DNA of 64,000 nucleotides from Bacteroidota bacterium. GTDB lineage: Bacteria; Bacteroidota; Bacteroidia; B-17B0; Aurantibacillaceae. Positions 9,469 to 18,714 of the stretch are shown here, piece after piece (the stretch's first letter is position 1; every line of letters starts with the position of its first letter). The stretch covers positions 124,001 through 188,000 of the forward strand of contig JAJNDK010000003.1 of NCBI GenBank assembly GCA_021156365.1, in the 5' to 3' direction. The notes beneath the pieces are model-generated. The model had not been told where the DNA came from. It did not search any database and saw nothing but the letters and a program-made list of their open reading frames with translations. Made by a program: the position numbers and the translations under genes.

Positions 9469-10197
9469 TCATTGATATTTCCCCGCATATTTCCCGGTCC
9501 TTCCGAGCCCGATCCGGATCTTGGTTTTGAACCACTGTTTTACTTCCGGGTTTTCGTAAACGGCTGTTTTGTTTTTAACTATAGTCTCCGGGTGAAATTT
9601 TGCGATCGTTTTGGCGGCCCAGCCAATCCCTTTCTTTGTATGGAAGTCGGTGGTATTGGCAAGCGACAACAGTATACCGAACATAGTTTCCACATCTTTT
9701 TTCTTCAGCCCTTTTTTTACCGCATAATGTGTGGCCACACCCACTGAGCGCACGATCCATTTGTCTTCGTGTTTTGCATACCGGCGAAGAACAGGAAGAA
9801 CTTTTTCCGGGTACAGCAATAGTCCGTGTCCCATCACGCGTTCCCCGATAATATCGCAGACATACCATTTATCACCGGAGATGATATATTCTGTTGCCTT
9901 TTTTAGGGATGTGCTCAGGTTTTTCTCCGAACGCAGTTGTAGCATCTTTCCGGCTATGGTATTACCTCCGATGGTATGCAGGTCAATGACAGCATCACAA
10001 AAGTGTATCTGTTCCGAATAGGGAATTGTTTCAAAAACAAGCGTGGCAGCATGTTCCAGCAAAGGAAAACGGATCTTTTTGCTTAAGAGCTGCCGGTTAA
10101 ACGCTTCCACAAAAGCTGGGAGACCATGTTTCTCATATGCGCTGAAACAATTTGCAGTGGCTGCTTCTACCAAAGGTTTACGCGTAATGCTTTCCAT
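9469..10197 (-). CDS. DNA alkylation repair protein (AlkD-like HEAT-repeat glycosylase)
   Basis: The 242-residue all-helical protein resembles the DNA_alkylation (AlkC/AlkD) family: tandem HEAT-like helices with 'WYVCDIIGERVMG', 'KHEDKWIVRSVGVATHYAVKKG' and 'TDFHTKKGIGWAAKTIAKFHP'. AlkD-type enzymes excise bulky or cationic N3/N7-alkylpurines without base flipping. The Trp/Asp pattern 'DKWIVRSV' and 'KGIGWA' is where the family places its catalytic aromatic/Asp residues, but I cannot align them exactly. Its ATG overlaps the TAA of the upstream cytochrome gene by one base (TAATG), implying translational coupling to an unrelated envelope protein. Confidence 0.82.
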   Translation of the reverse strand: MESITRKPLVEAATANCFSAYEKHGLPAFVEAFNRQLLSKKIRFPLLEHAATLVFETIPYSEQIHFCDAVIDLHTIGGNTIAGKMLQLRSEKNLSTSLKKATEYIISGDKWYVCDIIGERVMGHGLLLYPEKVLPVLRRYAKHEDKWIVRSVGVATHYAVKKGLKKKDVETMFGILLSLANTTDFHTKKGIGWAAKTIAKFHPETIVKNKTAVYENPEVKQWFKTKIRIGLGRTGKYAGKYQ

Positions 10198-12173
10198 TAT
10201 TGCCGCAGCACTTTCAATGAAATGCGTTTGTCTTCCACATACAATGAAATGATGTACAAGCCCGGTGTTTCAGGCAGTCGAACGATCAGGCTGTTTTCGG
10301 ATTTTTCCGGACGTGCCGAGCGCAGTGTCTGACCCGCCATGTTGTGAACCTGCAGCAATTTTATTTTGTCCAGGTCTTTACCCCTGATATTTACCCAGCC
10401 ATCGCTTGTTACGGAAGGAGAAGCAACAAATGCATATTCTTTCTGATGCAGGATCTCCATACCGATAGCGAGGTTAACTAAACTGTCGGACCCGATCATC
10501 ACCGGTGTTTTATCTGCAGCATTGAACATGTTACGGAAGTCATCGATAGGTTGGCTGTTGTATGTGAACATTTCCTGCAACCACTCCGGCGACACCGACT
10601 GAAAATATACTTTTGCCACTACCTTAAACGTTGAAGAAAGTCCTGTAACGGCAATATGGTAATGTACGTAATCCTGTCCGCTACCGTCAGTACCTCCCGA
10701 ATATTTATTGAAATCCGGATCAGTTTCAGCAGCCCCCACAATTCTTACTGTGTCGTACAATGGAATGCTTGTTTGAAATCCTTCAGGTGGGATTCGGTTA
10801 TCTTTTAATGTAGTATCTGCACGTTCCAACACGGTGGTTTTATCTCCGTTCACATCTCCTATTATCATTTCATACACCTGTGTTTTGGTCTCATCACTGA
10901 TCACATCATAATGCGGCTGATGACTTGGCGGGGCGTTTTGCAATGCAAAGTCGGGAGTAAACAATCCCGATTTGAACAAGGTATCTCCTGCATTGCTCAC
11001 AGAGATCAGCTGAACGACTGCTCTCCTGCTTGGATAACCCGAGGGGAATTTATGCCCTGCTTTATTTGTAAGCCGCAGTTTTACAAAAGCAGTGTCGGTC
11101 GATAAACTATCAAGTGTAAGATCTATAGTCAGCGTTTGTTCCTGCAAAAGTTTTACATTGGCAACCACAGTGGAATCAAAATGCTTATCCGGCACCGTGA
11201 TACCTAAGGCTGCTTTATTGTTTTTGATCAGCCTCACCATAAATTCATTTCCACCCATGAATTTATGCCGGTTGAAAGGAGCGCGTGGAGGCAGGTTGAG
11301 GTATTGGTTGGCGATGATCACAGAGTCTTCCACCCGCGGCATGTGGCAGTTCTGGCAGGTAACATTGTCTCCGAATGCTGCGGAATTTTTCCATTCGTGG
11401 AATGTTGCCTGTTCAATAAAGCTTCTCCCGGTTGGATTGCCTGCAAGATCGGCACCATCCACAATAAGTGTATGGCAGGACGAGCATACGGCACCTTCGC
11501 TCATGTGTGCGCTGTAGGTGGGTGTCATTCCCACATATAATTGCATAGGACCTGCATTCGGATTTGTATAAGGGCCATAAACAACACGGTTTGTATCAAA
11601 AGGAATGTGTCCCGAGAACGTTTGCCCGAGTCCGTCGGGTCCTATGGTATGACATGCAAGACAGGAAACGCCGTTAAGACCTAATGAATCTGCAATAAGG
11701 TCATTAATGGTATAATACGTATTGCCATGAAATTTGGAAGTATAATGTCCCATCGGGGCGTGGCAGGATGTACATTTGTCCTGCAGCTGAAGGGAATGTC
11801 CGGGATTCACCAGGATCTCATGACTGACTTTTGCTCTCCAGAGCGGATCCGTTGCAGAGTTGGCCATCATGGTTGATTCCCAGTCATCGTATACATTCAC
11901 ACTCACACCGTTCGCATCAATATTGGCATAATGCAGGGTGTCGAATCCATGACAGGTTTTGCACTCCGAGGAATGAAGAAAATACTGGCCTGTATCGATA
12001 GGATTGCGGAGAACTTCGTCCTTCTGCATTACTTCTTTCAGGAATTCGCGTTCTTTTTCGGAATGGAATGTTTTTGTAGTGAATGCAGTACGAATGATCT
12101 GTTTATAAAACCCCCCGAACCCAACTACAAAAAGAAGCATCAGCCCCAGTATCAGTGTTTTTTTTGATTTCAT
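10197..12173 (-). CDS. Multiheme c-type cytochrome (five CXXCH) with T9SS type A sorting domain
   Basis: A 658-residue exported electron-transfer protein. An N-terminal hydrophobic segment (about residues 5-24) is followed by five heme-binding CXXCH motifs at 71-75, 134-138, 171-175, 230-234 and 273-277, resembling the cytochrome c554 fold region. A beta-rich middle follows ('RLTNKAGHKFPSGYPSRRAV', where 'GHKFPSGYPSRRAW' is typical of such proteins). The end is a T9SS type A tail ('VHNMAGQTLRSARPEKSENS', 'LPETPGLYIISLYVED'). It would be placed on the cell surface. The gene lies 29 bp after a SpoIIE phosphatase gene and shares a base with the AlkD gene. The terminal electron acceptor or substrate is unknown. 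Confidence 0.9.
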   Translation of the reverse strand: MKSKKTLILGLMLLFVVGFGGFYKQIIRTAFTTKTFHSEKEREFLKEVMQKDEVLRNPIDTGQYFLHSSECKTCHGFDTLHYANIDANGVSVNVYDDWESTMMANSATDPLWRAKVSHEILVNPGHSLQLQDKCTSCHAPMGHYTSKFHGNTYYTINDLIADSLGLNGVSCLACHTIGPDGLGQTFSGHIPFDTNRVVYGPYTNPNAGPMQLYVGMTPTYSAHMSEGAVCSSCHTLIVDGADLAGNPTGRSFIEQATFHEWKNSAAFGDNVTCQNCHMPRVEDSVIIANQYLNLPPRAPFNRHKFMGGNEFMVRLIKNNKAALGITVPDKHFDSTVVANVKLLQEQTLTIDLTLDSLSTDTAFVKLRLTNKAGHKFPSGYPSRRAVVQLISVSNAGDTLFKSGLFTPDFALQNAPPSHQPHYDVISDETKTQVYEMIIGDVNGDKTTVLERADTTLKDNRIPPEGFQTSIPLYDTVRIVGAAETDPDFNKYSGGTDGSGQDYVHYHIAVTGLSSTFKVVAKVYFQSVSPEWLQEMFTYNSQPIDDFRNMFNAADKTPVMIGSDSLVNLAIGMEILHQKEYAFVASPSVTSDGWVNIRGKDLDKIKLLQVHNMAGQTLRSARPEKSENSLIVRLPETPGLYIISLYVEDKRISLKVLRQ

Positions 12174-12202
12174 GTTTGCGTTCTTTAAATAGAAACTATT
12201 TC

Positions 12203-15200
12203 TTACACGCGCACGCCTATCACCAGAACGTCATCGATCTGTTCGTGCTCGCCTTTCCAGTTGTTGAAATGTTTGATCAGGATCTCGCGTTGTTCATCCA
12301 TCGGCTTTATGTAGATCTGGGCCAGCAATTTCTGCAGGTTACCCACCATCATTTTTTTGCCGCGGTCGCCCCCGAACTGATCGGCATACCCATCACTGAA
12401 AGTGTACAATACATCTCCGGGGTAAAGCTGTATTTCATGAGGCGTAAAAGGATGTTTTTGTTCCAGATCGATACCACCGATCGCGAATTTATCGGGTTTC
12501 ACGATCTCACATTCGCCTTCACAATCTTTACGGAATATCCACAAAGGACGATTGGCGCCCGCATATTCCAGCATCAGCGTTTCTTTGTTGATAGCGCACA
12601 GTGCAATGTCCATACCATCCCGACGTTCCTGCTCACCTTTGTTGTGATTGAGGGCGGTTTTCACTCCCGAATCCAGATGGTTGAGAATAGCTGCCGGCTG
12701 GAATACATTTTGCTCTGCCACGATCTCATTCAGCAAAGAGTTGCCGACGATACTCATGAAAGCTCCGGGAACACCATGACCTGTACAATCGCAGGAAGCA
12801 AAATAATTTTTTCCATCACGTTTTGCAAACCAGTAGAAGTCACCACTCACAATGTCTTTCGGCATGTATAACAGGAAAGAATCAGGGATATCTTTCGACA
12901 AAAGTGTTTTGGCAGGCAGAAGAGCCTGCTGAATATCTTTGGCGTATTTGATACTGTCGGTGATCTCGCTGTTCTTATGCTCGATGATCGCTTTTTGTTC
13001 GATCACTTCTTTGTTTACCAGTTCCACTTTTTCTTTCTCTTCGCGTAACTCGCGTGTACGCAGCTGTACTTCTTTTTCCAGCTTGAGCTTATCCTGGGTT
13101 AGTTTTTTTGTTTTGTATGAGTTATAGAAATATACCGATGCAATCACGATCACTACACAAAGCGAGTAGAACCACCAGGTACGGTACCACGGAGGTTCCA
13201 CGGTGAACTTGAAAGCAACAGGCACTTCATTCCAGATCCCGTCGTTATTCATCGCCTTCAGCAAAAAAGTATATTTGCCTGGCTGCAGAGAAGAATACGT
13301 TGCATCGTTCCTTGAAGACGGAGGCGACCAATTCTCATCTGCGCCTTCCAGTTTGAATGAATACAATACTTTGGATGGATTTGCTTCGCAGATCCCGATA
13401 AAATCAAAGGTTACGTGGTTCTTGCTATACGGAAGCACCATGTTGATCGGGAGCCGGCTTGTAGAGTCAACACCCTCCGAATATTCGGAAAGCTCTGCAT
13501 GTTCAAAGAAAAGGCGCAGGGAAGTGATGTGCGTAAGCGGTTCTTTGTAATTTATTTTATCGAAATGGGGATTGTATACAGTGACACCTTTGATCGTACC
13601 GAACCAAAGATTGCCTTCCTGATCGTGCATACCGGCATTCATATTGCACTCGAGTCCTTTTAATCCTTCTTCTTTTCCGTAATGTTTAATGTCGATCTTA
13701 CCGGAACTATTGTATTCGGTAAGGCTTAATTTATCGAGGCCATTGTTCGTTCCGATCCACAGGTTGTTCTTATCATCCATTTGCAGCAGGTACACCTGGT
13801 TGGAGGAAAGCCCCATGGTATCGTTGATATTCTTAAAAGCTTTTCCATCATACCGGTAGATACCGCTTTCGGAAGAGAACCAGTAATTGCCACCCGGATC
13901 CTGCAGGGTGCAGAAAACAGACTGATCGATGAATCCCTGTGCAGCTCCGAAAAGTGTGACTTTATTGTCCTGGTATTTTATGACACCCTTATTGCCCGAG
14001 AGCCAAAGAGCATGATTTTTATCTTCATAGATGGAGTATATCGGTGCATCTTCTTTTCCTGTTTTTGCCGAATTGACAAGCTCTACTGCATTGAAGCGGG
14101 ATCCGTCAAAAGCATACAATCCATTGTGTGTACCAGCCCAAACGATATTGTTCCTGTCGATGTAAAGCGAATAAACGCTGGTATCCATCAGTCCCTGTTT
14201 GATCGTGTAATTGTTAATGGAGCTTCCGTTGTAACAGGAGATCCCAGCCTGTGTTCCAAACCAGATATTGCCGTTCTTATCCTCGCGGACCACATGCACA
14301 TTTTTATCGATGATCTTCTGCGACTTATTGACAGAGGTAGTGCTGAACATTGTCATTGCATTATCCTTCAGACGAACTACTCCCTGATCGGACACTCCGA
14401 TCCAGATATTTTTTTTCGAATCCTCGAACACACAGTGAATGTATTCTCCGGGCAGTCCATTCGCCGGACTGTAATTGGTGAACATCTCACTCGTCAGTTT
14501 GGCCACTCCGAATCCATTGGTACCGAACCAGTAATTCCCTTCCCTGTCCTGGAGGGCACATAGAACCGATTTGCCTAATAAGCCTTTGGACTCATCAAAA
14601 TAGTTTACGATCTTATCATTGGCATATTTCACGATACCTTCCGTGCCCAGCCACATCACATTCTGGTTGTCGCGGATAATGGAAGTAAAACCATAATTAT
14701 GCTGGTTCTTGATGTTGATATTTGTTTTGGTATCGGCTGGCGAAATGATGTAACAACCTGCGATGGTCCCGATATATACATTGCCTTTGTGATCTTCATT
14801 AAAAGATCGAACGAAATTCTCTACGCCCAGTTTGCCATTCTCTGCGGAATAGGAAGTGAGCTTTTTTGTACCGGGATTGTATTTAACTGCTCCGTTTCGC
14901 ATGGTACCAAACCACATATTACCGGCAGCGTCTTCAAAAATGGTAAATACGGCTTTATCGGCCAGCATGGTATCGGTGGTAAACGGAACGATCTTCCCGT
15001 TTTCAAGGGTACATACGCCTTTTTGGGTACCGATCCATACTTTGTCCTTACGGTCGGTATATACGCTGAAAGTCGCATTGGAAGGCATTTTTTCCTTTTC
15101 CGTATAGTTCTTAAACGAAAAACCATTATAAACGCTCAGACCATCGTAAGTAGCAAGGAATACATCCCCTTTTTTGTTCTGAGTAATGGAAAATACATAA

Positions 15201-15442
15201 TTGCTGACCAGGCCGTTTTTAGTGGTATAGTTCATAAACTTCATTCCGTCATACACGGAAACCCCGCCACCATTGGTACCGAACCATAAATAGCCCTTGT
15301 TATCCTGGTAAAGGGCAAACACCTGCGATTGAGCCAGACCGTCCTCTACATTGAAGAATTTGAAATTATGAGTTTGGGCAAAAAAACGGGCTGAAACTGC
15401 CATCAACAGGAACAAGAGGAGTATGCGCTTTACTTTTTGCAT
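12203..15442 (-). CDS. Two-component-regulator-propeller / SpoIIE family PP2C phosphatase
   Basis: Transmembrane sensor phosphatase of 1079 residues. ATG at 15440-15442 begins a signal peptide (MQKVKRILLLFLLMAVSARF); the frame is open to 15568. The periplasmic part is a run of propeller repeats of the form 'YQDNKGYLWFGTNGGGVSVYDG' (repeated about 12 times, two seven-bladed propellers expected), then a Y_Y_Y domain ending VEPPWYRTWWFY, one TM helix near 783-805, a coiled coil, and a C-terminal SpoIIE/PP2C domain ('GDFYWFAKRDG', 'CDCTGHGVPGAFMS', 'RRDGMDIALC', 'FSDGYADQFGG', 'DDVLVIGV') with the metal-binding Asp residues present. It is expected to dephosphorylate an anti-sigma-factor antagonist in response to an external signal; no partner gene is adjacent. 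Confidence 0.95.
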   Translation of the reverse strand: MQKVKRILLLFLLMAVSARFFAQTHNFKFFNVEDGLAQSQVFALYQDNKGYLWFGTNGGGVSVYDGMKFMNYTTKNGLVSNYVFSITQNKKGDVFLATYDGLSVYNGFSFKNYTEKEKMPSNATFSVYTDRKDKVWIGTQKGVCTLENGKIVPFTTDTMLADKAVFTIFEDAAGNMWFGTMRNGAVKYNPGTKKLTSYSAENGKLGVENFVRSFNEDHKGNVYIGTIAGCYIISPADTKTNINIKNQHNYGFTSIIRDNQNVMWLGTEGIVKYANDKIVNYFDESKGLLGKSVLCALQDREGNYWFGTNGFGVAKLTSEMFTNYSPANGLPGEYIHCVFEDSKKNIWIGVSDQGVVRLKDNAMTMFSTTSVNKSQKIIDKNVHVVREDKNGNIWFGTQAGISCYNGSSINNYTIKQGLMDTSVYSLYIDRNNIVWAGTHNGLYAFDGSRFNAVELVNSAKTGKEDAPIYSIYEDKNHALWLSGNKGVIKYQDNKVTLFGAAQGFIDQSVFCTLQDPGGNYWFSSESGIYRYDGKAFKNINDTMGLSSNQVYLLQMDDKNNLWIGTNNGLDKLSLTEYNSSGKIDIKHYGKEEGLKGLECNMNAGMHDQEGNLWFGTIKGVTVYNPHFDKINYKEPLTHITSLRLFFEHAELSEYSEGVDSTSRLPINMVLPYSKNHVTFDFIGICEANPSKVLYSFKLEGADENWSPPSSRNDATYSSLQPGKYTFLLKAMNNDGIWNEVPVAFKFTVEPPWYRTWWFYSLCVVIVIASVYFYNSYKTKKLTQDKLKLEKEVQLRTRELREEKEKVELVNKEVIEQKAIIEHKNSEITDSIKYAKDIQQALLPAKTLLSKDIPDSFLLYMPKDIVSGDFYWFAKRDGKNYFASCDCTGHGVPGAFMSIVGNSLLNEIVAEQNVFQPAAILNHLDSGVKTALNHNKGEQERRDGMDIALCAINKETLMLEYAGANRPLWIFRKDCEGECEIVKPDKFAIGGIDLEQKHPFTPHEIQLYPGDVLYTFSDGYADQFGGDRGKKMMVGNLQKLLAQIYIKPMDEQREILIKHFNNWKGEHEQIDDVLVIGVRV

Positions 15443-15451
15443 CGAAGGGTT

Positions 15452-15459
15452 CAAATATA
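15452..15459 (-). promoter_or_regulatory. -7 promoter element next to the propeller/SpoIIE start
   Basis: The minus strand reads TATATTTG, 9 bp before the ATG at 15442, an almost leaderless arrangement. This supports the shorter start for this gene. Confidence 0.45.
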
Positions 15460-15532
15460 TAAAAAGAGAACGACAAAAAGAAAGTAATAAGACGAAAAAT
15501 GGCCTGCTTGCGGCGTATTGAAAAAAGTGGCT

Positions 15533-15540
15533 TATATTTG
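15533..15540 (+). promoter_or_regulatory. -7 promoter element of the scramblase-like gene
   Basis: TATATTTG lies 22 bp before the ATG at 15563, with a TTG 22 bp upstream (15508-15510) as a possible -33 element. It forms a divergent promoter pair with 15452-15459. Confidence 0.4.
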
Positions 15541-15562
15541 AAAAACAATTCATTACTGTTGT

Positions 15563-16150
15563 ATGCATCCGGTATTAAAACGAAACGATTACTTTGTGAA
15601 GGAACATGTGGGAATGTTCAAAGCCGCCAATAATTTTGACATTCTGGACCCAGCTACACAGCAGGTCATCCTTACCTGCCGCGAAGAGCAGCTGGGAATA
15701 ATCACTAAATTGTTCCGTTTTACGGATTATAAGCGCATGACGCCTTTCCACGTGGAGATCAAAACCCCGGCTGGGGAGAAGGTTGTTTCCGTGAAACGGG
15801 GAATCTCACTTTTCCTTTCCACAGTGCAGGTTATGGACGAACAGGACCGGATTATCGGCTATTTCAAGCAGAAATTCTTCACCATCGGCGGAAAATTCGA
15901 TGTGATGGATCCCAACAGCCAGGTGCTGTGTACCCTCAAAGGTAAGTGGACGAGCTGGGATTTCCGGTTCATGCAGGGCGAAAAGGAGCTGGCGCATGTA
16001 AGCAAAAAGTGGGCAGGTATCGGTAAAGAGCTGTTTACCAGTGCAGATAATTATATGCTTCAGATCAATGAAGAGGTGCACCCGGATAGCCCGGTTAGGC
16101 AACTGATCATGGCAGCGGTTATGTGTATCGATATGGTGCTGAAAGAATAA
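15563..16150 (+). CDS. LURP-one-related / phospholipid-scramblase-like protein
   Basis: The 195-residue cytosolic protein is predicted to form a tubby-like C-terminal beta-barrel with a central helix, the fold shared by LURP1, scramblases and bacterial YxjI-type proteins. Signature features are the N-terminal 'YFVKEHVGMFKAANNFDILDP', repeated strands of the form 'DVMDPNSQVLCTLKGKW', 'HVSKKWAGIGKELFTSADNYMLQI' and a hydrophobic C-terminal helix (QLIMAAVMCIDMVL). No signal peptide. The function in bacteria is unknown; association with membrane or lipid is an inference from the fold. It is monocistronic and divergent from the propeller/SpoIIE gene. Confidence 0.75.
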   Translation: MHPVLKRNDYFVKEHVGMFKAANNFDILDPATQQVILTCREEQLGIITKLFRFTDYKRMTPFHVEIKTPAGEKVVSVKRGISLFLSTVQVMDEQDRIIGYFKQKFFTIGGKFDVMDPNSQVLCTLKGKWTSWDFRFMQGEKELAHVSKKWAGIGKELFTSADNYMLQINEEVHPDSPVRQLIMAAVMCIDMVLKE

Positions 16151-16248
16151 AAACCGTTCCGGCTGATCTTTTCGGCATATATATTGTGAAAGTGGTTCCG
16201 GAAAAAGAAAATTTAAACTAATTTTATACGAACAATTCAATACAACAA

Positions 16249-16755
16249 ATGAAACGTACTATCTATCTCATCACCCTGCTACTGACAGCTTCCCTGTTTA
16301 CACAAACGCTTAGCGCCCAGGGTAAAGCCGCAGAGGCAAAAAAATATTTTGCAACAACCCTGAGCACCAAAGCAGTTATGGATCTGATAAAAACATCTTT
16401 GCCTACACGCGAAGAATGTGCCCTCGTATTCAGCGGAGAAAATGCAGATACCTATTACAAAATGGTGCAGGATGTGAGCGCCAAGCTGGCAACCGAGCAG
16501 GTGCACAACAATGAGAATTTCGTAGACAATACAATAGAATCGTTCACCACTGAAGATGTAATTGCAGGAAAAGGCAATTATGCAGGTGGAATGAAAAACA
16601 TTGAAAGCAGATTAAAGCCCAACGTGGTTTTTTACAAACTGGAGCTGCTGCGCGAAAAAGGTGCTACATCCGGTATGGCCTACAAATACTGGGTATTTGT
16701 AAACAACCGCTGGATTTACCTGCCTAAACCATGGTCGGCTTTTAAACAAGGCTAA
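16249..16755 (+). CDS. Secreted protein of unknown function
   Basis: A 168-residue product that I do not recognise. A signal peptide ends near LFTQTLSAQG (about residue 24). The mature part is mixed helix/strand with one Cys, and the C-terminus 'YKYWVFVNNRWIYLPKPWSAFKQG'-like segment (given in part) is aromatic and looks like a small alpha+beta domain of the kind seen in periplasmic SnoaL/DUF-type proteins, but this is only an impression. It stands alone, 98 bp after the scramblase-like gene, and is followed by an inverted repeat at 16792-16817. Confidence 0.7.
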   Translation: MKRTIYLITLLLTASLFTQTLSAQGKAAEAKKYFATTLSTKAVMDLIKTSLPTREECALVFSGENADTYYKMVQDVSAKLATEQVHNNENFVDNTIESFTTEDVIAGKGNYAGGMKNIESRLKPNVVFYKLELLREKGATSGMAYKYWVFVNNRWIYLPKPWSAFKQG

Positions 16756-16791
16756 AGCTATCTTATACTTTTGTATCTAATTGATCTGAGA

Positions 16792-16817
16792 TATCAGTCA
16801 TTGATTTTTGACTGATA
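16792..16817. repeat. Perfect 9-bp inverted repeat downstream of 16755
   Basis: TATCAGTCA and TGACTGATA flank an 8-base loop. No T-run follows, so it is a weak terminator at best. It could also be a regulator site for the gene starting at 16890, since it lies about 60 bp upstream of that promoter. Confidence 0.4.
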
Positions 16818-16877
16818 CGTAGCTGAAATTAGGATAAATTTAACGCTATTTTCATTTTCAGTAAAAATCAGAATAGC

Positions 16878-16885
16878 TATATTTG
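16878..16885 (+). promoter_or_regulatory. -7 promoter element 4 bp before a start codon
   Basis: TATATTTG is followed by only four bases and then the ATG at 16890. Any transcript from it would be leaderless. Confidence 0.5.
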
Positions 16886-16889
16886 CAGC

Positions 16890-17141
16890 ATGTATCGTTT
16901 AACGGGTCAATTGTCGTTGGTTTTTGGGATCCTTGCTGCCCTTAGTGTACTAAAAGTAGCTTTTTTAATAATTGGCCTGGTATTTTGCCTTTTAGGATTT
17001 GCCACTTCTATCATTAATATTTTCATTCAGACGAAATACCAGATGGAAAAGAAAGTGTTCACGAAAGCACACCTGGGCTTACTGTTATCTTCCATTCCCG
17101 TTATCTATATAATTATTATTGTAGTTATCTTCAAAAGTTAA
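16890..17141 (+). CDS. Small integral membrane protein of unknown function
   Basis: An 83-residue protein made of three hydrophobic segments: about 5-25, 27-47 (VAFLIIGLVFCLLGFATSII) and 60-81 (LLLSSIPVIYIIIIVVIF). It has the length and spacing of DUF4190-type small membrane proteins, but I cannot assign it firmly. It starts at the ATG just after the -7 element at 16878-16885, and its stop lies 2 bp before the UbiA gene, so it heads an operon with UbiA and SanA-like genes. Confidence 0.65.
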   Translation: MYRLTGQLSLVFGILAALSVLKVAFLIIGLVFCLLGFATSIINIFIQTKYQMEKKVFTKAHLGLLLSSIPVIYIIIIVVIFKS

Positions 17142-17143
17142 GC

Positions 17144-18007
17144 ATGTTTGTTGCTTTAAAGAATTACCTCTCTCTCATTAAATTCAGCCATACTGTTTTT
17201 GCGCTTCCCTTTGCCATGATCGGTTTTTTTCTTTCGGTCCGCGACGGTGCATTTGAATTCAAACCTTTAGTACTTGTTTATGTTGTATTGTGTATGATCT
17301 TTGCGCGCAGTGCTGCCATGGGTTTCAATCGCTATATTGATCGAAAGTTCGATGCAATGAATCCACGTACTAAAATGCGTGAAGTTCCAGCCGGCGTTAT
17401 TTCTGCCAATGCAGCCCTGTTTTTTGTGATCATTATGAGCCTTTTGTTCATGGCGACGACCTGGTTCATCAATCCGCTTTGTTTTTATTTATCTCCTGTG
17501 GCTTTACTGGTAGTGTTGGGATACAGTTACACCAAGCGTTTCACCGCATTGTGCCACCTTGTGTTAGGTGTAGGTCTGGGACTCGCACCTATTGGTTCGT
17601 ATCTCGCTGTTACCGGGCATTTTTCACTCCTTCCTTTGCTGTTCTCCTTCACTGTTTTTTTCTGGGTAAGTGGATTTGATATCATCTATGCACTGCAGGA
17701 CGAAGAGTTTGATGTTTCCCAAAACCTGAAATCCATTCCCGGTTATCTTGGGAAGAAAAGGGCGCTTCGACTAAGCGAACTGTTGCATCTGTTCAGTACT
17801 GCTTTTGTAGTGTGGGCTGGTATTTACGGACACTTTGGTTTTATCTACTGGATCGGCGTTGCTTTTTTTTGTGGCTTGCTGATCTACCAGCATTCCATTG
17901 TAAAACCCAATGACCTGAGCAGGGTGAACCTTGCTTTTGGCACTACCAATGGTATTGCGAGTGTGGTTTTTGCTTGTTTCACGCTTGCTGATATGTTCAT
18001 CAAATGA
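17144..18007 (+). CDS. UbiA-like prenyltransferase (4-hydroxybenzoate polyprenyltransferase / MqnP type)
   Basis: Integral membrane enzyme that joins a polyprenyl chain to an aromatic acid during quinone synthesis. The 287-residue product has about eight TM segments and both Asp-rich motifs: N62xxxD66xxxD70 (FNRYIDRKFD) and D179xxY182xxQ185DxxF-D190 (FDIIYALQDEEFD). The loop after motif 1 (NPRTKMREVPAG) is typical of the UbiA/MqnP branch rather than MenA. Its last codons overlap the next gene by 4 bp (ATGA). In a bacterium without ubiquinone this is probably the menaquinone (futalosine-route) prenyltransferase, but that depends on other mqn genes not in the window. Confidence 0.88.
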   Translation: MFVALKNYLSLIKFSHTVFALPFAMIGFFLSVRDGAFEFKPLVLVYVVLCMIFARSAAMGFNRYIDRKFDAMNPRTKMREVPAGVISANAALFFVIIMSLLFMATTWFINPLCFYLSPVALLVVLGYSYTKRFTALCHLVLGVGLGLAPIGSYLAVTGHFSLLPLLFSFTVFFWVSGFDIIYALQDEEFDVSQNLKSIPGYLGKKRALRLSELLHLFSTAFVVWAGIYGHFGFIYWIGVAFFCGLLIYQHSIVKPNDLSRVNLAFGTTNGIASVVFACFTLADMFIK

Positions 18008-18663
18008 TCCTGATCGCTATTCTCACCGGCAGAAGAACTATTAAGTTCGTATATGTTCCCCTATTCCTCTTGTTGCTTTTTGTATGGATATCCAATAAAT
18101 GGGTCGCAGGTTCTACCAGCGACAAATGTTATGGCAATGTGCAGGATATTCCTGAGAATAAAGTCGGTCTGGTATTAGGTACCAACAAAGCGGCCCGGGG
18201 TGGAAAGAATTTGTTCTTTCAATACCGGATCGATGCAGCTTTGGCACTTTTCAAAGCAGGAAAAATAAAACACATCATTGTGAGCGGCGATAATCATGTG
18301 GAAGAATACAACGAAGCGGAGGATATGCAGCAGGCATTGATAGCCGCAGGTGTTCCGGATACGTGTATAACGCTTGATTATGCCGGCTTCCGGACGCTCG
18401 ACTCCGTGGTACGCTGCGAAAAAGTATTCGGACAGAAAAAATTCACCATCATCAGTCAGCCTTTCCACAATGAGCGGGCGCTTTTTATTGCAAACGGAAA
18501 AGACCTGGAATGTGTTGCTTTCAATGCCAAGGATGTTCCTGCCAATTACTCGCTGAAAACCAAAGTGCGGGAATATTTTGCGCGTGCCAAATGTGTGCTC
18601 GATCTTTATGTCTTCCATACCTCACCTAAGTTCCTGGGCGAAGAAGTGAAGATCAATGCATAA
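18004..18663 (+). CDS. SanA/YdcF/ElyC family membrane protein (DUF218)
   Basis: A 219-residue envelope protein. An N-terminal TM segment (about 14-31) is followed by a DUF218 domain with 'VGLVLGTNKAARGG', 'YRIDAALALFKAGKIKHIIVSGDN', 'LDYAGFRTLDSVVRCEKVFG' and 'TIISQPFHNERALFIA', which closely follow SanA. SanA-type proteins affect envelope barrier function and vancomycin sensitivity, with an unknown biochemical role. The ATG overlaps the TGA of the UbiA gene by 4 bp, so the two are translationally coupled. A link to polyprenyl carriers is plausible but unproven. Confidence 0.9.
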   Translation: MILIAILTGRRTIKFVYVPLFLLLLFVWISNKWVAGSTSDKCYGNVQDIPENKVGLVLGTNKAARGGKNLFFQYRIDAALALFKAGKIKHIIVSGDNHVEEYNEAEDMQQALIAAGVPDTCITLDYAGFRTLDSVVRCEKVFGQKKFTIISQPFHNERALFIANGKDLECVAFNAKDVPANYSLKTKVREYFARAKCVLDLYVFHTSPKFLGEEVKINA

Positions 18664-18714
18664 TAATTTAGTTTTAGCTGCAGATTTAAAATTCAATCGT
18701 AGATAAATTCGGCC

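Noticed and set aside
13781-14563. Plus-strand frame of 260 codons opposite the propeller gene
   Set aside because: It is an antisense shadow of a repetitive coding region; its product is Ile/Phe/His-rich with no recognisable motif.
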